Shown piece by piece: positions 32,861 to 44,110 of a stretch of DNA of 64,000 nucleotides. The DNA lies in assembly GCA_012274445.1 (NCBI GenBank), contig JAAROD010000014.1, positions 427,001 through 491,000 on the forward strand, given 5' to 3'. Source of the DNA: Sclerotiophoma versabilis. Lineage: Eukaryota; Ascomycota; Dothideomycetes; Pleosporales; Didymellaceae. Made by a program: the position numbers and the translations under genes. The notes beneath the pieces are model-generated. The model saw only the letters and a list, made by a program, of their open reading frames with translations, was not told the DNA's origin and did no database searches. Each line of letters begins with the position of its first letter. Position 1 is the first letter of the stretch.

Positions 32861-35109
32861 TCATTCAGGATCTGCTTCTGCTTTCCGCTTCTTGTTACTG
32901 TGCCGAATCCCCGCTGCTTCTGCGTACTCCTCATCATTCTGCCCATCGTGCAATCTCGTGACGTAGTTCTCGAACTCGATGACGTTCTGAATGGCTTGGT
33001 CGAGGTGTTTGTACTGCAACGTCGTTTTTCGGAACTGTGCCAACTGGCGTGCAGTGTTCACAGTATTTCTGATCTGTCGCCCGTTCAACTTGTGCTGCGA
33101 GAGGGAGTCGAGTCTGGATCGTATGTCTTTGTAATCCTGAGTGCTGTCTCCTTCTCTCAGTAGCGCGATGAAGTTCTCCCAGATGCGCAACCTGTTCGCC
33201 TGTTTCAAGGGCGGGTAATGCAGCGACAGCTGCACTCGTGATTTGAAGGCTTCATCGAACGTGCCTATGCGGTTGGACGTAAGAATGAGAATACCATCGT
33301 AGTACTCCAGCACACGCAGAAATACTGAGACCAGTGCATTCCTTTCCATGTCCAGCTTCGTTCGTTCTTCAAGGAACACATCCGCCTCGTCAAGGAGTAC
33401 AACACAGTTCCAGGTAGTCCCTATAAACAGAACGGAGTTGAGGTATTTTTCCACCTCTTCAGGATTGGTACCAATGTCGCCGCAGGTCACTCTGTAGAGG
33501 GGTCTCTCTGCAATCTCCGCAACGCTCTCTGCTGTGAGTGTCTTCCCTGTGCCAGGCCCGCCATGGAGTAGTATGAGAAGCCCTTCTCCTTTACCAGCCA
33601 TGAAATCAGCCTTAGTACTTACGTCTCGCTCCAGATGAACTGAAACAAGCGCTTCAACTAGCTCTTTCTTTCCATCGTCGAGTACTAGATTGTGATTGAA
33701 GACATCCTTATCCCAGACAATCTCGTGTATGTGCTCCACGAGAAGTTCGTCTGTGCAGAGATGATTAGCCTGGAACGTTACATCTATCCGTACGCACTTA
33801 CTCCACTTCTTGTTGTGCAAGCCAAAACCTCTTAATTTTGCGGGTAGTAAATACAGAAAGAATGGCTGCTCGGGTGCTGTCGGCGGCTCGTCATTAAGCA
33901 TGCTCTCGTCGTCAAGTGCATCTTGCGGCACAGCCTCGCTTTCTTGAGGATGCATTATCTTGTACGTTTCCGTGTCTACCATATAACGGAGATTAGTCTA
34001 TACGTGTAAGTTACCGCTAAAACGTATGGGAATGACTCTCTCACAGTGTGAACGCCTATAGCCCCAAGCGAAACGTCGTAGCTGATGTATCTTTTCTTCC
34101 GACAAGACCAGAACATGCGCCCTCGCCGCTCCAACTTTTCGGCCAAGCCTGACCTGTCAAACCGCAACGGGTAATATGGTAGTGCCATGATTGAGGTTGT
34201 TTCAGACTGAGATGGCCATTCGACTGTCAGTGAGGAATCACTCCGATGGAATTTTCCGTCAAATTCCCAAGACCAGCACTCCAAAACTAATGAACGGGTC
34301 TCCAAAACTGGGCATGCCTTGCACAGATAAGCCAAAGGTTCGCCGTCGACCATAGTGACCACCAAATCATCGGGACGGAACATTTTACCCCAGTGGCGCC
34401 GACTTGTCAGCCCTGTTGCAAAAAGATCTTCTGCATCTTCGTACTCTGTCGTCAGATGCTCGTCCAGATAACTCAACAGATTGTCAATATGCTCTTGTTG
34501 AGCCGGAGTTAGGTAACTTTGTGCAGTTCCAGGTATCGACTTTCGGATGTGCCAGAGCTGTAAGTATGGATAGGTCAGGTTTTGTTCGTCGTCCCAATCA
34601 TCAAGCTCTATGGGATAATGCGAGTGCAGTATCTGCATGGCTCTTGACAATGTCGTTGAAGGAACGATCATCTGACGTGTTCTTGTCGCTTCCTTCGCAT
34701 CTCTTGGTAGGAATGAGAAATATGGCCTGGCCTGTGCTGCAATGTGCTCTGGCATAGTTGGAGGTATCCATGATCGTGAAAACTGGTCTGAGATTTCTTC
34801 GTGATACTGCTTGCATTTGTAAATGTTGACCACAGCAAATGAAACGCTCGGATAATCTTCAAAATACCAGTCCAGGTTCTCTAAACGTCGCTGACCCTGC
34901 AAGGCGCTTATCTGGTTTGCATTGGCCAGCAGACGGGGTACGTCAAAGTAATCTTGCTCCGATGGGTGCTGCCCATGATTCGGATCGTCTTGGCTCAGAT
35001 GGCATATCACGCGATGGATGACCATGTGCTGGATTTGGTAGCTCTTGTCGTCAGCAGCCGACGGTTGCACGCAACGATCTTTAGTAGCGTACTCTGAAAC
35101 TTCGGCCAT
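32861..35109 (-). CDS. AAA+ ATPase with fungal N-terminal domain (DUF7025-like)
   Basis: Exons 34045-35109, 33802-33997 and 32861-33750 give 716 aa. The first 350 residues hold a fungal extension ('HWGKMFRPDDLVV', 'VLECWSWEFDGKFHR'). The AAA module has Walker A 'LLHGGPGTGKTLTAESVAE' near 485, Walker B 'CVVLLDEADVFLEER', sensor 'ILTSNRIGTFDEAFKSRV' and an Arg-finger region. A C-terminal tail ends in a basic KKRK patch. The upstream intron (33998-34044) restores 'NLRYMVDTETYKIMHP'. The second intron (33751-33801) is 51 bp and stop-free, so it is invisible to frame tests; it is called from GTAAGT, GCTAATC and CACAG and from restored 'KKWNELLVEHI'. Paralogues in fungi are BCS1-like or CDC48-like in core only. 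Function is unknown. Confidence 0.82.
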
Positions 35110-35392
35110 GACACAAAATAAGTGTTTGATAATTGTTACCGCGGCTATAAGTAACAAAGGCCAGAGACGGCGGACGAAGAGGTCCAAATAGCCCCCAAGG
35201 GATTTGGTCGGTGGCGGTGCTCAGTTGCGAATTGCATTGAGTCTAGTAGATATGCACCTTCATATCACCGTGGCGACATGTCATTGGCTCTTTAGACACC
35301 ACCAATGTTCAGCGTGAGAGGACATGGAGGGGGCTGAGTGTTGCCTGCTCTTAGAAAGTTGTGTAGGTTTGTTGGGCCCTGCTTAAGCTGTA

Positions 35393-36019
35393 CTACCTGC
35401 GAGTTTGCTGTAGTGCCATCACAGCCTGTTCAAGCTGTTGTGATCGTGCATCCTTTTCCTCGTTATCTCGTCGCAATCTTTTGATTTCAGCACGAAGACC
35501 TTCTACATTACCATTAGCGAGTACAGAATCGGTGACTCGTTTCCGCTTGAGCGAAGTGTCCTCGTTGTCACGGTACTCCGAAGTGCGAGTAAAATACGAC
35601 CACTCAGAGTCCTTCATGGGTTGCATGATATCATGTGCATAAGTCGCGGGGTCCAAGTTCGGAGGCACGCCCATCCTCATTTGATGCTCGGGTTGTGCTC
35701 TAAAGTTCGAGGAGCGCCCCGATATTCCAGGTGGCGGTATCGAGCCGTGTAGATCTGACAAACGAGGAGGATATTGCAAGGCGCTGAACATTTTCTTTTG
35801 GCGTTCCTGAGGGCCGATAGTATCATCCTCGGAAATGGTGAATTTGCCTCGAAGCAATGTGCCTCTATCTCGAATGACCTTGCGTGAGAATTCCGGTTTA
35901 GGTAATAGGTGATGCGAGCTCAGAGCGCGGAGGGCATCAGCCGCGCCCTCAGTTCTCTTCGGAGCTTGGTTCGACTTCGAGATCGCGAAGTCATTGGTGT
36001 GTGGCGGAAACAAAGCCAT
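35393..36019 (-). CDS. Unknown protein with coiled-coil tail and 'TISEDxTI' motif
   Basis: Single exon, 208 aa, ATG at 36019 soon after an in-frame stop. I do not recognise a family. At residues 58-82 it has 'GKFTISEDDTIGPQERQKKMFSALQ'-type sequence, shared with the next gene upstream. The last 50 residues are charged with a likely coiled coil ('LRAEIKRLRRDNEEKDARSQQLEQAVMAL', heptad Leu/Ile). A KRKR patch (near 158) could be a nuclear signal. Same strand as its upstream neighbour, ending 283 bp beyond the AAA+ gene start. Confidence 0.5.
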   Translation of the reverse strand: MALFPPHTNDFAISKSNQAPKRTEGAADALRALSSHHLLPKPEFSRKVIRDRGTLLRGKFTISEDDTIGPQERQKKMFSALQYPPRLSDLHGSIPPPGISGRSSNFRAQPEHQMRMGVPPNLDPATYAHDIMQPMKDSEWSYFTRTSEYRDNEDTSLKRKRVTDSVLANGNVEGLRAEIKRLRRDNEEKDARSQQLEQAVMALQQTRR

Positions 36020-36315
36020 TGCAGCGATTTATTTTACAGAGAGATGGAAGAACAACACGGCAAGGTGCGGTGCAGTAACCATGAAGAGGGGCGTGAGGAT
36101 CGAGGTTGGTCCGCGGCTAAGCCTCTCTTGCACAGCCTAGTGACGATTCATATATAACACCAGTATGTGTACAGTGTCTGCAACTGGACAACCGAGAGAT
36201 CGTGTTCTACGCAAGCAAAAGCACTCAGTTTCTTGAACTTGAAAGTGCGGCAAAACCCAGGCTTATCGGGCAGTTGACATTTTGTTGCTATGCTTGCTTG
36301 AGTAAAGAAGCACGT

Positions 36316-37416
36316 TCACATCCTCCATTCTCTAAGGGTCACCACTTGTGTAGATAGCGGACCTTGCAGAGCGTAGAATTTTCGCTTCTGACGCTCGAGA
36401 TCGCTTATTGTGTTGTCCTCAGAGATCGTGTACTTCGTGGCTGTGCCCAGCAGCGGCATCGCTTGCCTTGGGCTGTGGTCTCGGTCTCGGGACGAGATCT
36501 CTATTCTTTCTGGCGTTTGAGCTATCATACTGTGCTGGTCGCTAGACCTACTGATGCTGTTAGGGATCTCTGGTGGTGACTGCATAGTCCGCCGTCCCAA
36601 CTGCCTAGGCGGCAGTGGTATATCCCATAGGACTTCTTCTTCCTGCCTGCGGTTACGCTGCTGGAGCTTCTGGAGCCTTAAGTGAGGAGGTAATTGCACG
36701 CTACTCTCGTCTTGAGGCTGCAGATCAGTTGCCGGGCGCTGCTCGTATGGCTTCGAGCCGCCGATGGATGATACTGCATTGTGCAAGAATTGCTCAATGC
36801 TCGGCTGGCTATCGTTCGGTACAACGGCCTGGCTGGCGCTGGATTCCATCGAAGTCAGGTGAGGATGGGTAGGTGACTCATATGTTGAGAAGTTGGATAC
36901 AAATCGTGGTGTTGTCCTAGCATTCCAGTAGCACCTTGTTGTGTCAGTATAAAGGCTGGATTGGGCCGCGCTTTTATAATGGTCGCCACTTTTATGTTGG
37001 ATATCGTACTTGTTTGCACCACCGCGTTGTGGCAATTTTGTCCATACAACTTCCTTCCAGTCATCTGGTAGGAGATGTCGCAAACGACGATCCACCGTTA
37101 CCCACAGGCGCTGCCTTTGAGGATCACTTGATGGAAAGATTTGAAGTTTAACAAGCGGTGACACAGACCGGGCTGCGTGCACCTTGGACTTTCTAACGAA
37201 CTGTCTGCCAGCCTGGGATATGGTCTGGGATGTGGTCCGGGATAGCTGATCGTCAACACGACCATTCGCATGCCGTTTGGTCTTGCGAGTGCGCAAGTGG
37301 CTATCGACTCCTCCTTCCAATACCCTTCTCAAAGAATCACGGTCGAGAGTTGTCGGACGGGAGTTGTGACGATTCCCAAGTGCCGCAGAGGCCGCGCCAA
37401 GGATCCACTCAGCCAT
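36316..37416 (-). CDS. Unknown protein carrying the same 'TISEDxTI' motif at its C-terminus
   Basis: Frame open from about 37485 to 36316; the first ATG is at 37416 (MAEWILGAASAALGNRH), giving 366 aa. There may be an upstream exon. Low-complexity, rich in Ser/Gln/Arg; only 'LWVTVDRRLRHLLPDDWKEVVW' looks globular. Near the end: 'TKYTISEDNTISDLERQKRKFYALQ', matching the downstream gene at about 14-16 of 23 positions. No family recognised. Possible unspliced intron around 36840-36910 cannot be decided from sequence. Either a duplicated pair or members of a fast-evolving family. Confidence 0.4.
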   Translation of the reverse strand: MAEWILGAASAALGNRHNSRPTTLDRDSLRRVLEGGVDSHLRTRKTKRHANGRVDDQLSRTTSQTISQAGRQFVRKSKVHAARSVSPLVKLQIFPSSDPQRQRLWVTVDRRLRHLLPDDWKEVVWTKLPQRGGANKYDIQHKSGDHYKSAAQSSLYTDTTRCYWNARTTPRFVSNFSTYESPTHPHLTSMESSASQAVVPNDSQPSIEQFLHNAVSSIGGSKPYEQRPATDLQPQDESSVQLPPHLRLQKLQQRNRRQEEEVLWDIPLPPRQLGRRTMQSPPEIPNSISRSSDQHSMIAQTPERIEISSRDRDHSPRQAMPLLGTATKYTISEDNTISDLERQKRKFYALQGPLSTQVVTLREWRM

Positions 37417-37841
37417 CGATTTGAGACTCTCCGCTAGATCAGGCCGTTGACTGGATTTGTTTGTAGTTTCGATGGGAGTTGACAATCACAAGTCTGCACG
37501 TTGCAGCTAGCCGAGACACTGCGTCCTGCAGCAGCTCAGCCTGCTGACACAGCCCAGTGCCGCCACATCGGCACTGCCCCCCTCACCACTTTAGCTGAGA
37601 ACGATGAATCAAGAAACCTAGTATGCATTTACTTGATGGGCACGCAGTTCCACGAGATCTTTGCTGAATTTCCATCTTAAAGATGATGATTCTGTCGTGA
37701 GCGGAGGCTGAGAATGCCATCTTCGGGATCATGCTTGTCCCACCAGTAACCAGCGATCAGGCCACGTGGGTCAGTTCGGCGCCTGGCCAAGGGTTCGTGC
37801 TCTGTTCGTAACAGTGAACAAGATCTGACGGATGTATTCAC
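37417..37841. other. Intergenic, upstream of the STAND-like gene
   Basis: No supported exon. A possible intron acceptor TTCACAG ends at 37841. The 5' exon(s) of the next gene may lie here, but no clear coding segment was found. Confidence 0.4.
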
Positions 37842-39630
37842 AGGAAGCGAGACGTAGCGACCGAAGCGTACCACAAAGCAGTGGAGCTACTCAAGGTCGA
37901 ATTGGGGATTGATCCCAACAGCGCAATTCCGGAGGAGAATGTTGCATCCATCGACGATGTACATACAGTTGTCGAGCAAGCGAAGAAGGAATACGACGAT
38001 ACGTCAAAGAAGCGCACAGGCGCACGGAAGTGGCTCGAAAAGTTCTCTGGCCGCATCATGTACTACGGACGTGTACTCGATGCGCTTGCGCAGCATCATC
38101 CTGAGTACGTTGCGTTGGCTTGGGGTACTGTGAAGTTCATTCTGATGGTACGTGTGACGACTGTGCATGCTTCGAAACAGACTGAGATTGACTGGGTAGG
38201 GAATCCTCAACCGCGCAACTTTGGTCGAAGAGCTCGCAACAGCACTCGTGGGCATCTCCTACAAGCTGCCTCGAGCACATTTGAACGTCCAGCTCTACCA
38301 GACTGCCGACATGGAAGCTACTCTCTCCAGACTGTACACTTGCATCCTGATGTTCTTTCGACTCTGCGTACGATGGTATAACAGAAGTCCGCTAGGTCGA
38401 CTGTGGTCCGCCTTGAAAGATCCATTTGAGTTGAAGTATAAGGATCTGCTTAAAGACATTGAGCTCTGCTCAAACCTTGTGGACAATCTTGCGAACGCAG
38501 GAGCACGCGTCGAGATTCGTAGCGTCCATGCGCTCACTGAGAGCGATCATGCGAAACTCATCGAGATCGATGCGAAGGTGGTCGACGCATTCGATGCGCA
38601 GATGAAGAAGCTTGACGAGATCGACAAGAGCATATCAAGAGTGTGCGATGGACAGATCACGCTCATCGACGGACAAGCCAGGATCTTGAGCGGCCAAACC
38701 AAACTTGATCAAATCGATACTTGAGTCGTAGAGCTTGTCAGGGACCAGTCGACATTGATCGACGGACAGTCGCAGTTGTTTGACGGGCAAGCAAGGCTAG
38801 AAGCCAGATTGACGCAAGTATGCCAGATTGTAACATCAAATCAATCGACCCTGGATGCCACACATCGAGCAGTGTTTCGATTAGAATTCCACCACATCTT
38901 GGAATTCTTCATGCCGAAAATCTTGCCAAGTGCTGCTTTGCGCAAGGTTCAGCCTTTGACCAAGCGTAGACCGGCAATGAGCAACGTAAGGATCGAGAGC
39001 ATGCTGCGCGACTGGGCCAATAGTGGGCGTGCCTCAATTCTAATGCTCCAAGCCGGAACCCGCGCGCAGACGCAGGCAACGGAACTCGCAGCAGATGTCG
39101 TGAATCATCTTCGCAGCAATGGTCAGCTGGTCTTCTGGAACATATCATCAGGACGCTCTGCGCGCAAGATGACTATGCAGGAATTTTTCAAATCCATCGT
39201 CTTCCAGGCGCTGCAACAGGCAGGCGCTACCTTCGCGGATATGGGTGAGCACCTTGACCCTCAGAAAATCCATGGAACACATACAGATCGTGAGTGGGTG
39301 CACTTGATCTGCCTCCTCTTTGCGAGACTTCCGAAAGCGTTTCTGGTTATTGAGACGGAGGATCTGCGGAACATGTACCGCCAGGATCTGCAGTGGGTTG
39401 ACCAGTTCTTCGGACTCGTGAAGCACACCGTCGATCGGGCCGCTGCCACAGGCTGTCAGCTCAAGGTTTTACTATTCCTGTACGGCAGCAAACCGAGTGC
39501 GACCTCCAACCCAAATCTGAGGGTAGCGACGCTCCCACCCTCGAGCCTGATCCCACCGCGTTTGAGGCATTTGGCAGGCCAGCCCGGTTTAGACGTGAAG
39601 GGATGGAAGCTCAGAGGCAGGAAGCCATAG
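37842..39630 (+). pseudogene. Fungal STAND/NACHT-type N-terminal domain protein, interrupted by TGA
   Basis: Coding from a likely acceptor at 37841. Exon 37842-38147, intron 38148-38199 (GTACGT...GGTAG), then a frame to 39630. 'VATEAYHKAVELLKVELGID', 'EYDDTSKKRTGARKWLEKFSGRIMYYGRVLDALAQHHPEYVALAWGTVKFILM' and 'GILNRATLVEELATALVGIS' resemble the N-terminal module (DUF7708-like) that precedes NACHT/ankyrin parts in fungal NLR-like proteins. A repeated 'LIDGQ' heptad-like patch surrounds an in-frame TGA at 38722-38724 (ACT TGA GTC). The frame resumes unchanged and stays coding for another 300 aa, with no Walker A. Missing 5' start and stop codon suggest decay. A rare intron or stop read-through is an alternative. 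Confidence 0.6.
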
Positions 39631-40370
39631 CATTGAAAGAGATGTGCGACTGCACCAAATATAGCACTTAGAGCTGCGGCGACGAAAGTTCGAATGCGCT
39701 ATGGTACCTGCCTGCTAAACACTGGCATAAAGTCGGAGCATAGGAAAGCGTGAGAAACGAGTGTTTAAGTCACCAGCGCTTGATTCGATATCGAGTACCT
39801 CCGGTGCGTCGGAAGCCTGAGCTGGAGATATCGTCCAAGTTCGAGCCTCAACGTTCTCAAAACGATACGTGCACAGCTCGAACCCATCTGCAGAGCCCAC
39901 ATACCCCAAAGTATTCGCGGCCTGCAAAACACGACCTATTCAGTCCAATCAGCCCCCCAGTGTATCGTCAAGTTCGTTTCGCCGCGGCGGCCCCCTGACT
40001 TTGCGCCCTCTTCCGTCTAGCTCTTTCCTGGCGTCTCGCTCGCCCATTCTGTGCTGGAAGAGCATCCGGAGAAGCCGCCGAGTTTCGGCGCCGGTTGTAA
40101 GCTTGGTGTGTATCTGGCGGTCTTTTCTGACCGACTTTGGAGTCTTGCAGAATCCTCTGAACCGCGAGGTTAGAGGAGCGGTTTCGATCGACTTGCGCGT
40201 TTGTATTGCACTTTCGCTCCCTGAACATCTCCCAGTAGCTCTCTCCGCCTTTCTTCTCCTTGTTATCCTGAGGTCAATGCTTAGTTCCTGTTGGAGAAGT
40301 GCAATAGCATCGAAATTGCAACAAACATAAACAAAGCCAGTGAAGTTCAACGCAAAACCCAGTAGCATAC
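39631..40370. other. Intergenic 0.7 kb
   Basis: 3' flanks of two convergent genes. No coding frame with family features. Confidence 0.4.
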
Positions 40371-41655
40371 TCAACGCACCCTCCTCCTTTCTCTATCCGC
40401 GTCTTCGGCCTTATCGTTCGGGACCTCGACTTCATACTCCTCTTCCTCGACTTTGTGGTACTTGTCCACCTCCGCCCTTTCGTCCCTGGCTCGCGCTGCG
40501 TCCAGCATAAATCTGACTGTCCCGTTTTGACCCCTCACACCAATTGCACTGGCGTCCGGCTGGCCGGGCGAGATTGTGCCTGGCGTGTTAGGGGTATTTG
40601 GACCCGTTATGTCGATGCCGTTGCGCGCTTTCAGTCCGTTCACAGCAGCGGGTGTAGCGGGCGAAGTTGTAGTGGAGGGAGTTTCGGAGGCGTAAGGAGT
40701 GAAGCGCGGAAGGGAAAGGCGTGAGGCTTCGGTGTTGAGGGTGATGCGAATATTTATGAATGTTTCGAGGGGGTAGAGAGGGCCGATTGAGGTGGCGGAG
40801 CGATGGTGGGTGTAGAGGTCGAGGAGGTCAAGGAGCGTTTCTGGTTTTCGTTAGCTTCCGTACTTCTCCATCTTCAAAGAGGCGCTGAATGTTGTAATGC
40901 TGAGACGTACCCATGACTTCCCCCCGACTGGTCCCCCACTTCGCATACCTACATGCGCCTCTGTCTACCAATGCTTCTGCATCCCTCTCGTGCAAACGCG
41001 CCGCCAGCTCCAGACAGGCAATCGCCAAGGTTGGCGTGCTCTGCTTGAGCGGAGCAAACGTCCTGTAGAGATCCACACTCAGATTCCACGCTGTCTTGCC
41101 CTCGTTGTTCTGGTCGAACTTCAACGCTCTCGCAAGCTTGACCATAAGTTTCTGTGGATACCTGTTCCTAAAATCGAACCCCGCGCTCTCCAGCATAAGT
41201 CTCTCAAGCCCGATGATCTGCTTAGAATGTATATCGAACCTCGGATCGTCGCTGCTCAGCGCCTCGCCCGGCCCGACTTTCAGGTTCCAGCTTGCGCACA
41301 GAATCTCCCTGCTCTTTTTGAGCGTGTCTTCGATCTTGCATGCCGTGAACAGCGCAGCTGCGCTCGCGTCGGCCCAATTGTACTCGTTGTCTCCGTGCAG
41401 CAGCCTGAACTTATGGTAGTAGACAACCGCGGTGTTGAAGGTCCGGATCGGCAGCGACAGAGCGCGTCGTACGGCGTCGATCCATGTCACGCCTTGTAAG
41501 CGCACAGCGTCTTCCTTGGCATCAGACATCTGGATAGAGGTGAGGCATGTCTGGATGCGTGATTGGAGCATGTAGGGTCTTGCGACTTCAATGTAGGACG
41601 GGTGTGGGCCGACTCGTGCAGAGCCATGCTCTGAGGGGGTAGCGGAGGGTGCCAT
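40371..41655 (-). CDS. CTK2: CTD kinase cyclin subunit (Ctk2-like)
   Basis: Exons 40911-41655 and 40371-40840 (intron 40841-40910, 70 bp) give 404 aa. The cyclin box is visible: 'YMLQSRIQTCLTSIQMSDAKEDAVRLQGVTWIDAVRRALSLPIRTFNTAVVYYHKFRLLH', 'YNWADASAAALFTACKIEDTLKKSREIL', followed by a second cyclin fold ('DLYRTFAPLKQSTPTLAIACLELAARL'). The spliced C-terminus adds 'ETLLDLLDLYTHHRSAT' and a disordered, acidic tail. Ctk2 is the cyclin of CTDK-I, the kinase that phosphorylates Ser2 of the RNA polymerase II tail during elongation. Confidence 0.87.
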
Positions 41656-42329
41656 GCTTGAGTCGGAGGTAAGAGAGGGTGTGGAAGGGGAGGCGGAATT
41701 GTAGTGCCAGGCTTTGTGTATGTCCGGCGGGCGCTGCGAATATGGCCCCAGGCGGGGAAGTGGTTTGTTCGGTGAGTCTCCTATGGTTTAGCGAATAGTA
41801 CCAATGCGATCGCAAGAATGACGCGTATAAGTTCTGCGCCGTAGAAATGCGGTATCAAGCGTGCAGTGAAGCAGACAAGACTCGGTAATGGATAGTAATC
41901 GCGTCCGAACGTTTGGGTCATAGCTCCCAACGACAGCCTTGGCAACCCATGTCTCACTTGCACATGCCATCTTCTAGCCAGTCAGATGCAAATCAAGGAC
42001 CGCAAGCCACATAGTAAGACCACAGGGAGCTTATTTGAACGTTGGAACACTTGCTTGATAGCATCTACTACTCCTTCCATTACCTCCTCGCCCCCGTCCT
42101 CTACCACCCTGCGTGCAGTACGCATAATCGTAGCTCCGTACCATGAACCCAATATCGTCTCGAAACCCTTTTCCCCCCTTCGCGAGGTGGCAGAGTGTAC
42201 AATCATTACATCTAAAGTAGGCTAGGACGAAAAGATATGCGTCCTGCCCAAAGGAACCAAGAAGAAGCTGCGCCGAATGCAAATGCAGAGAATCGCTAAA
42301 ATTGCGCACTACGAACAGACATCGCGTGT
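41656..42329. other. Intergenic 0.7 kb
   Basis: Ctk2 promoter and ERG5 3' flank. Nothing further recognised. Confidence 0.4.
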
Positions 42330-44110
42330 CTATGCTGCTGTTCGTTTCTTGAATGTGAGAAGGCAGTCGTCCTGATACACGTTAGTAAGCATTTCATGCG
42401 TAAGTGTCAAGCGGTGCAACTCACCATGGGGAAGATAGTGGCGAACACCTTGATCTCCTCACTCAGGTCGGTGACCTTGTGGTCCCAGTCAAGCATCATA
42501 CTGGCCTTGCCAATCATAAGCATCAAGTTGGCCTGTGCATATGTCTGGCCCAGGCAGTAGTGCGGCCCGGTACCGAACACAAGCCAGTTCTTGGTCTGTT
42601 GGTCCGCATCTCCGGTGATCCATCGCTCAGGCTCGAACGAGTCGGGGTTCGGATAAGCCTCGGCGTCGTGCAGGGCCATGTAGGTGGTGGGGATGACCAT
42701 GGAGCCCTTGGGAACGGTGTACTCGGGAGTGACAGGGAAGTCCTTCTTTGCGAGGTAGGGGACCATGATTACGGGAGGGCGGTAACGGAGGGTCTCCTTG
42801 ACAACCGCACGGGTCCAGGGCAGCTTCTCAAGGGCGTCGAGCGAGATCTCGGCGTGGATGTCGCCTTTGCGGGCGTCGATGTTCTCCTGGCGAATCTTTT
42901 CGAGGTACTCGGGACGGTCAGCCATGATCTGGAAGAGCCATGTAGCAGCGGAAGAGGTGGCGTCCTGGGAGGCGAAGAGGAAGGTGAAGAGCGTCATGGA
43001 GATCTCGAGGTCGCTAAACCAGCGGATGAGCATAGCGGGCTTCTCGGGGCTCTCGCCCTTTTCGACCGCCTTACGGTAGTTCTCGGACTCGATCATGTGT
43101 GCGACCCAGAAGTCAAGAATGCACTCCTTCTTGCCGCCCGCCGCCATCCGGACCTTGGCCTTGGCGGCACACTTGGAGAACTCATCCAGAACCATGTCGG
43201 CGCACTTCTTGCCGTACCAGCTCTTGGTGAAGGGCAGGATGATGGGGAAGTTGACAAGCTCGAGGGCAGCAGTGATGAGGTAGTAGTCGTCGGCGATCTT
43301 CTTGACAGCCTCCTCGGTGCAGTAGTGGCCAACGAAGGTCCTGCAGCTGATGGCGGTGATCAACAGACGGAACTCCTGCATGAAGGGGATGTGCTCGCCC
43401 TTGTGCTTGACCTGCGAGAGCTCGACGAAGCGCTTGTAGTATTCGTTGTAGATCTCCTCCTGGCCGGGGAGATACTGCTCGAGCGCCTGACGGGTGAACA
43501 GGCCGTTGAGACCCTTGCGGTAGTCGACGTGGGCCTTGCCGTCCAGAAAGACCCAGTTGTCGGGGCGGAGCAGCTTGTAGGCGGCATCGACGACGCAGGG
43601 CTTGACGAAGTTGGGCGAGTTGAAGATCTTGCGGGCCATGTCGCGGGTCGAGGCAATAACGACGAACCTGCGGGGCGACTGTCAGCATACGCGCCCAGTG
43701 AGCACGCGACCGCCGTGTGGTGGCGCATCGACTGCAGGAGACGTACTTGTGGAAGACGGAGACGCAGCTCAGCGCGCCCGAGGACCATTTTTCATGGTAC
43801 TTTCGGAAGCTGGGGTTGACCGAGTCGAGGAAGGGGCCCATGAACGGCGTCTTCAAGGCGGGCCCCACGATGGAGCCCTTCTGCCAGATGTACATGACTG
43901 CATCGCCGTCAGGAAAATCGCACGTGCTTTGCTGCACCGACACTCACACTGATCGTAGACCACGGCGCCGACCAACAGCGCGAGCAGCGCCTTCCAGAAT
44001 GTGAAGCCATTGAGGATCGTCGAGACGAGGCCGGCGGTGTCGAACTGGGTGATGAGTTGGGCGACCTTTGCGTCTGCCGTGGGCGAGACGAAACTCGTGT
44101 TGACCGTCAT
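42330..44110 (-). CDS. ERG5: Sterol C-22 desaturase (cytochrome P450 CYP61)
   Basis: Exons 43948-44110, 43747-43897, 42425-43667 and 42330-42371 give 532 aa, standard for CYP61. N-terminal membrane anchor 'FTFWKALLALLVGAVVYDQ'. Family-specific blocks: 'GSIVGPALKTPFMGPFLDS', 'SGALSCVSVFHKFVVIASTRDMARKI', 'LRPDNWVFLDGKAHVDYRKGLNGLF', I-helix 'FASQDATSSAATW', ExxR in 'KETLRYRP', and the heme loop 'FGTGPHYCLGQTYA' with the Cys ligand. The last 42-bp exon gives 'DDCLLTFKKRTAA', the usual end, missed if the intron at 42372-42424 is read through. It introduces the C22 double bond in ergosterol in the ER, after ERG3-type steps. Confidence 0.94.

Noticed and set aside
33976..35187. Extended start of the AAA+ protein with a hydrophobic leader
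   Set aside because: The leader depends on a TTG start; the first ATG in frame is at 35109 and has better context, so no membrane segment is claimed.
42404..43819. A 471-codon open frame antisense to ERG5
   Set aside because: Shadow of the P450 coding strand, covering its introns without sensible content.
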